DNA from: a bacterium
GTDB lineage: Bacteria; T1Sed10-126
Length of the DNA stretch: 11,090 bases
Reading direction: 5' to 3'
NCBI GenBank assembly: GCA_003557545.1
Contig: PWOD01000031.1
Coordinates: 1-11,090, forward strand
The notes beneath the pieces were generated by a model. That model was not told the origin of the DNA, did not search any database, and saw only the letters and a program-made list of their open reading frames with translations. Positions 8,061 to 11,090 of this stretch are shown here, piece after piece. The translations under genes and the position numbers were made by a program. Each line of letters opens with the position of its first letter. The stretch's first letter is position 1.

Positions 8061-9026
8061 TCATTCCCCGAGATAATAACTAAAGGCAATTTTGTGCAGG
8101 TTGCCCAGTTCACCGTAGGGAACTATCGCATAATCAAAAACCATGCTGTCATCCAGCTGATAGCCAAATCCAGCGGTTAAACCCCCATCAATATCAAGGT
8201 TTCCATCATATCCAGCCCGCAGGGCGACCTGGTCGGTAACATCCCATTGTAATCCTGCCATGACCCCGGTCTGGCCACTATTAATTTGATACTCAAAATC
8301 AAGATGTGTGCTGACCGGAATCGGAAGATCACGATCCCGGGACCAATCATAACTTATCCCAAACCGGGTCAACAATGGCAAATCATCACTGGTACTATCG
8401 AATTCAACCGACGTCCCAAGATTAGCCAGTACCAGCCCGGCTGACAGCGGCAAATCGGGCAGAGGAGAACGCCATTGTACTCCGGCATCCATGGCCAGAG
8501 CTAGGGCTGTTTGTACATCAATCTTCAAACTTAACAACTTAACAGAAGTTCCCCATGAAAGATTGTACCAACGTTCGCCATAACCAAAACTACCAACAAT
8601 ATCTGAACCACTAAAACTACTTCCGGTAGGTCGCAGAATATTGCCATCATAATCTATCTCTTTTTCCGAACCATAGCTCACATACCTCAAACCGGCGGCG
8701 ACTGCTGCCCAATGATTAATCCTGTAAGTATAGTCGAGGTTGCCAGAACCTATGTCCTCAACCAGCTGCTGATAGGTAAACTCTAAATCATTGGACCGGC
8801 TAAGAGCTATTCCAGCCGGGTTATAATGTAAAGAAGCCGGACCCGAAACAGCAGCAAGGCCAGCCCCACCCATAGCCGGACGGGCAGCTCCAGAACCCAT
8901 TCGTAAAACCTCTGCAGCCGTCTGGCCCGCATCACCGGCCAGAACTCCTCCAGGAGAAATCACCGCTGCCATCAGGAAACCAGTTAAGATCAATCCCCAA
9001 AACTTGTAATTTAAAAAAACCTTCAT
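8061..9026 (-). CDS. PorV/PorQ-family (UPF0164-like) outer-membrane beta-barrel protein
   Basis: A 321-residue protein, typical length for this family. Residues 1-30 are a clear signal peptide (M-K-V-F-L-N-Y-K, a hydrophobic core, then G-V-L-A before G-D-A-G). Residues 44-74 carry the family signature: G-S-G-A-A-R-P-A-M-G-G-A, then L-H-Y-N-P-A-G-I-A. The rest is alternating amphipathic strands, ending with the characteristic G-L-T-A-G-F-G-Y, D-Y-A-I-V-P-Y-G-E-L-G and H-K-I-A-F-S-Y-Y segment. In the type IX system PorV is the outer-membrane partner that receives the C-terminal domain of cargo. Here the gene directly follows one encoding such a cargo, which supports a role in exporting or anchoring it, though PorV/PorQ-family members outside Bacteroidota are little studied. 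I chose the ATG at 9026 because it gives a normal signal peptide and has GGAG 8 bases upstream. The in-frame ATG at 9053 overlaps the upstream stop as ATGA, would add nine residues and has no good ribosome site. Confidence 0.85.
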   Translation of the reverse strand: MKVFLNYKFWGLILTGFLMAAVISPGGVLAGDAGQTAAEVLRMGSGAARPAMGGAGLAAVSGPASLHYNPAGIALSRSNDLEFTYQQLVEDIGSGNLDYTYRINHWAAVAAGLRYVSYGSEKEIDYDGNILRPTGSSFSGSDIVGSFGYGERWYNLSWGTSVKLLSLKIDVQTALALAMDAGVQWRSPLPDLPLSAGLVLANLGTSVEFDSTSDDLPLLTRFGISYDWSRDRDLPIPVSTHLDFEYQINSGQTGVMAGLQWDVTDQVALRAGYDGNLDIDGGLTAGFGYQLDDSMVFDYAIVPYGELGNLHKIAFSYYLGE

Positions 9027-9034
9027 ATTAACAA

Positions 9035-9038
9035 CTCC
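9035..9038 (-). promoter_or_regulatory. Ribosome binding site that favours the 9026 start of the porV-like gene
   Basis: GGAG on the minus strand ends 8 bases before the ATG at 9026. It lies between the stop of the upstream gene and this ATG, and inside the extended frame from 9053, so it decides between the two possible starts. Confidence 0.6.
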
Positions 9039-9049
9039 AGTCAAATAAC

Positions 9050-11090
9050 TCATCGGATTATCGCCAGCTTTCCAGTCTCACTCTGTCCTGTGTCACGATC
9101 CCTAAAGTAATAAAGGTAATACCCACTTGCCACGGCATCTCCCGAATTATTTGTTACATCCCACTCAACAAAATTAACATCTCCCTCCCGTTGTTTGTCG
9201 CCAGGACCGTAGTTGTGATCGAATACCCGATTTCCAGTGACGGTATAGATTTCCACCTCAAAACGCTCACTTTCGGTGGCATCAAACTGAAATCTAATCC
9301 CATCGGAGGGATAAGTTCTTTCGGCATAAAAGGGATTTGGACCGACAACAAAATCTCGTACCCCGGGTTCGGCCGGTTTAGCCATAATTTGAAAAACCGA
9401 GAAACCCTCAATAATCGCCACCACCGTATCACTTTTTACCGCGCTATGTTCAATTCCCCGGCTGGTCCAACGATATCCTCCGGCCTGCTCCTCCAGCCGG
9501 TAAATACGTAAATCTTCCGTCGTCAACTGATCATTACCCAAAAATTTTGAGCTGTCATACGGGATACTCACCTGCATAGTCAATTTCTCTGGGTCCCGGG
9601 AAACAGTGACCCGGGTAAGGGAACCATCAGCAAGTTGATCGACTTCACTGTACAGCGTCCCGGCGGCGACATTTGCCTCGTTCACAGCAGTTTCTAACCC
9701 AATAGCTCCGGTACTCACACTAACAGTTAACCGGGGAGAAATTTCCGCCGAAGCAGCCCTGAAAAGCCGTCCGAGACCCCGATAAACAGTATCCGCCCCG
9801 TCGGCGGCGGCCACTGCAACCCGGGCGACATCATCCCGAACAAACCGACGTGCTACCGAAGCAGTATCGTAAAGTTCCGAACTGACAAATTCCTGAACTA
9901 TCGTAAACCAAAAAGTCCCGGTGTCCGGCACAACAACCGGTCCGGCAAACTCTTCGGCGATCCCCGTTTGGTGAAGAACAATCTGCTCGTAAAAAATCGA
10001 ACTATCGGATTGATCAAGGATCTGTACAGTAACAGTATCACCCTGCACTGCATCCAGCCGGAGACTCGCTTGAAAGGACGTGTCCCCGATCAACTCATTT
10101 TCATAGGGGCTAACTGCTTCAAGCAGTTGCCGGTAGTTGACATTAACAGTATCACTGGCGAATACCACTCCATCACTGATAGCCTGGAAAATAATCTCAT
10201 TTTCACCTTTTACCAGTTCCAGCTGCTGGGACCAGGTGAGTTCAGTATCATCGGCGGGGCTAACCCATTCTACCGGTTCCAGCTGATTAATCTGAATACG
10301 TAACGTATCCCCCTCAAAAGCAGCCATTGTTCCTGTCGCATCGATTACTCGCGGCAGCGTTTCTCCTGTGGCCGGAGTCAAAATGGTCAACTCATCTGGA
10401 TAGTTATTAACCGTAACCAGAGCCTCCGCCGGCTCAGCCCCTCCATGCAAAACAACCGTCAGCTGTTTAATCCCCCGAGAAAGTTCAATCTCTTCAAACT
10501 CCCACTCGGCCCCGGGTAAATCCAGAACCTGCGGCTCACCCACCACAACTCCATCAACTTTCAATATGACAGTATCTCCCGGCTGACTCCCCCCGCTGGT
10601 CCCGCCAACAGTAAGTCGATCGGTTCGGGTCCTGAATTGATCTGCTGGATAGGTTATCGACAGCGTACGGACCGGTATAAACTTCACCGAAATTGTTACG
10701 TCGTCAAACAGCTGTATAGTTGTTGTGGATTCCTCAGGTTCCGAGATTGCACCTACATCACCGATCCAGCTGTAAAATTCATAGCCCGAATTGGGCACAG
10801 CGGAAATCTCCAAAGAGCTGCCTTCCACCACCGTTGTATCCGAGATTATTTCACCATTAACTGTTATATGTCCATTGTACGGTTGACTAACGGTCAATTC
10901 ATAGACAATAACTTCCGGGACAAACAAGGCGGAAATGGTTACGTCGGTATCGCTCTGCAGAATCGTCTCCACCGCAGTCGTATCGGCAATACCGGCGACC
11001 TCACCGGTCCAGCGCTTAAACAGATAGCCGCTGTCTGCCACCGCCTCCAGCCCCACAGTACCCCCCGCCATAAAGATAAATGTATCTCCA
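9050..11090 (-). CDS. Large secreted repeat protein with C-terminal sorting domain (C-terminal 679 residues; 5' end outside window)
   Basis: The frame is open at the right edge. The Met at 11071 is inside a repeat, so it is not the true start. Counting visible residues from 11089, there is a partial InlB-type repeat (1-56), a complete 81-residue repeat (57-137, with G-Y-E-F-Y-S-W-I-G-D), and two Ig/glucodextranase-B-like domains (about 138-233, with Y-P-A-D near the start, and 234-321, beginning L-T-I-L-T-P-A). A long beta-rich region (322-575) ends in the F-S-V-F-Q-I-M motif common before sorting domains. The last domain, 576-679, is FlgD-Ig/type-IX-like and ends in G-K-L-A-I-I-R. No cysteine is present. 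It is probably a surface or secreted adhesin-like protein exported through a PorV-dependent route. The stop overlaps an ATG of the porV-like frame, so the two genes are most likely co-transcribed. It is probably a paralogue of the giant gene at 1-7702; the ligand is unknown. Confidence 0.9.
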   Translation of the reverse strand, partial: GDTFIFMAGGTVGLEAVADSGYLFKRWTGEVAGIADTTAVETILQSDTDVTISALFVPEVIVYELTVSQPYNGHITVNGEIISDTTVVEGSSLEISAVPNSGYEFYSWIGDVGAISEPEESTTTIQLFDDVTISVKFIPVRTLSITYPADQFRTRTDRLTVGGTSGGSQPGDTVILKVDGVVVGEPQVLDLPGAEWEFEEIELSRGIKQLTVVLHGGAEPAEALVTVNNYPDELTILTPATGETLPRVIDATGTMAAFEGDTLRIQINQLEPVEWVSPADDTELTWSQQLELVKGENEIIFQAISDGVVFASDTVNVNYRQLLEAVSPYENELIGDTSFQASLRLDAVQGDTVTVQILDQSDSSIFYEQIVLHQTGIAEEFAGPVVVPDTGTFWFTIVQEFVSSELYDTASVARRFVRDDVARVAVAAADGADTVYRGLGRLFRAASAEISPRLTVSVSTGAIGLETAVNEANVAAGTLYSEVDQLADGSLTRVTVSRDPEKLTMQVSIPYDSSKFLGNDQLTTEDLRIYRLEEQAGGYRWTSRGIEHSAVKSDTVVAIIEGFSVFQIMAKPAEPGVRDFVVGPNPFYAERTYPSDGIRFQFDATESERFEVEIYTVTGNRVFDHNYGPGDKQREGDVNFVEWDVTNNSGDAVASGYYLYYFRDRDTGQSETGKLAIIR
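9053..9364 (-). other. FlgD-Ig/type-IX-like C-terminal sorting domain
   Basis: The last 104 residues begin with G-V-R-D-F-V-V-G-P-N-P-F, the usual entry strand of these domains. They continue with I-R-F-Q-F and V-E-I-Y-T-V-T-G-N-R-V, then V-E-W-D-V-T-N-N-S-G-D-A-V-A-S-G-Y-Y-L-Y-Y, and close with K-L-A-I-I-R. This order of strands is typical of FlgD Ig-like and Por-secretion C-terminal domains, which target cargo to the outer-membrane translocon and are often cleaved on arrival. It resembles type A sorting domains more than type B. The family match is by eye. Confidence 0.8.

Noticed and set aside
9191-10303. Plus-strand open frames at 9191-9511 and 9968-10303
   Set aside because: They lie antisense to the well-supported sorting-domain gene, have no ribosome site or recognisable domain, and their residue pattern is that of a reverse-complement shadow.
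11069-11071. The ATG at 11071 as the start of the right-hand gene
   Set aside because: It falls in the middle of a repeat unit, the frame stays open to the window edge, and there is no signal peptide after it.

Overview
The window shows one minus-strand locus that encodes very large secreted repeat proteins together with a PorV/PorQ-type outer-membrane protein. The plus strand holds no credible gene. Reading in the direction of transcription (right to left), the order is: the C-terminal 679 residues of one large protein (9050 to beyond 11090); a PorV/PorQ-family beta-barrel gene (8061-9026); a 357-358 base AT-rich intergenic region with a candidate promoter and several small palindromes; and a second giant gene that starts at 7702 and is still open at the left edge after 2,567 codons.

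The giant left-hand gene begins with a signal peptide and an Ig-like (Big_1/invasin-type) domain. It then runs through 29 complete and one partial divergent InlB B-repeats. Boundaries placed at the repeat-ending Ala-x-Phe motif are very regular: 19 of the 28 exactly measurable units are 81 residues (243 bases). The right-hand protein ends with two repeats of the same class, the complete one also 81 residues, then two Ig/glucodextranase-B-like beta domains, a beta-rich linker, and a FlgD-Ig/type-IX-like C-terminal sorting domain ending in Lys-Leu-Ala-Ile-Ile-Arg.

A PorV/PorQ homologue directly behind a protein with this C-terminal domain points to the Fibrobacteres-Chlorobi-Bacteroidetes (FCB) superphylum or a neighbouring candidate phylum (for example Cloacimonadota, Marinimicrobia, Zixibacteria or Calditrichota-like lineages). 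The species cannot be fixed from this sequence. In the known type IX system, PorV binds the C-terminal domain of cargo at the outer membrane and hands it to the surface-attachment machinery. The simplest reading here is that the barrel helps export or anchor the giant repeat proteins made beside it. That is inference from family and context.

The ligand of the repeats is unknown. The proteins are acidic, rich in Trp/Tyr and almost free of cysteine, which fits long extracellular fibres or adhesins that need no disulfides. No RNA genes, mobile elements, CRISPR arrays or strong terminators were seen.
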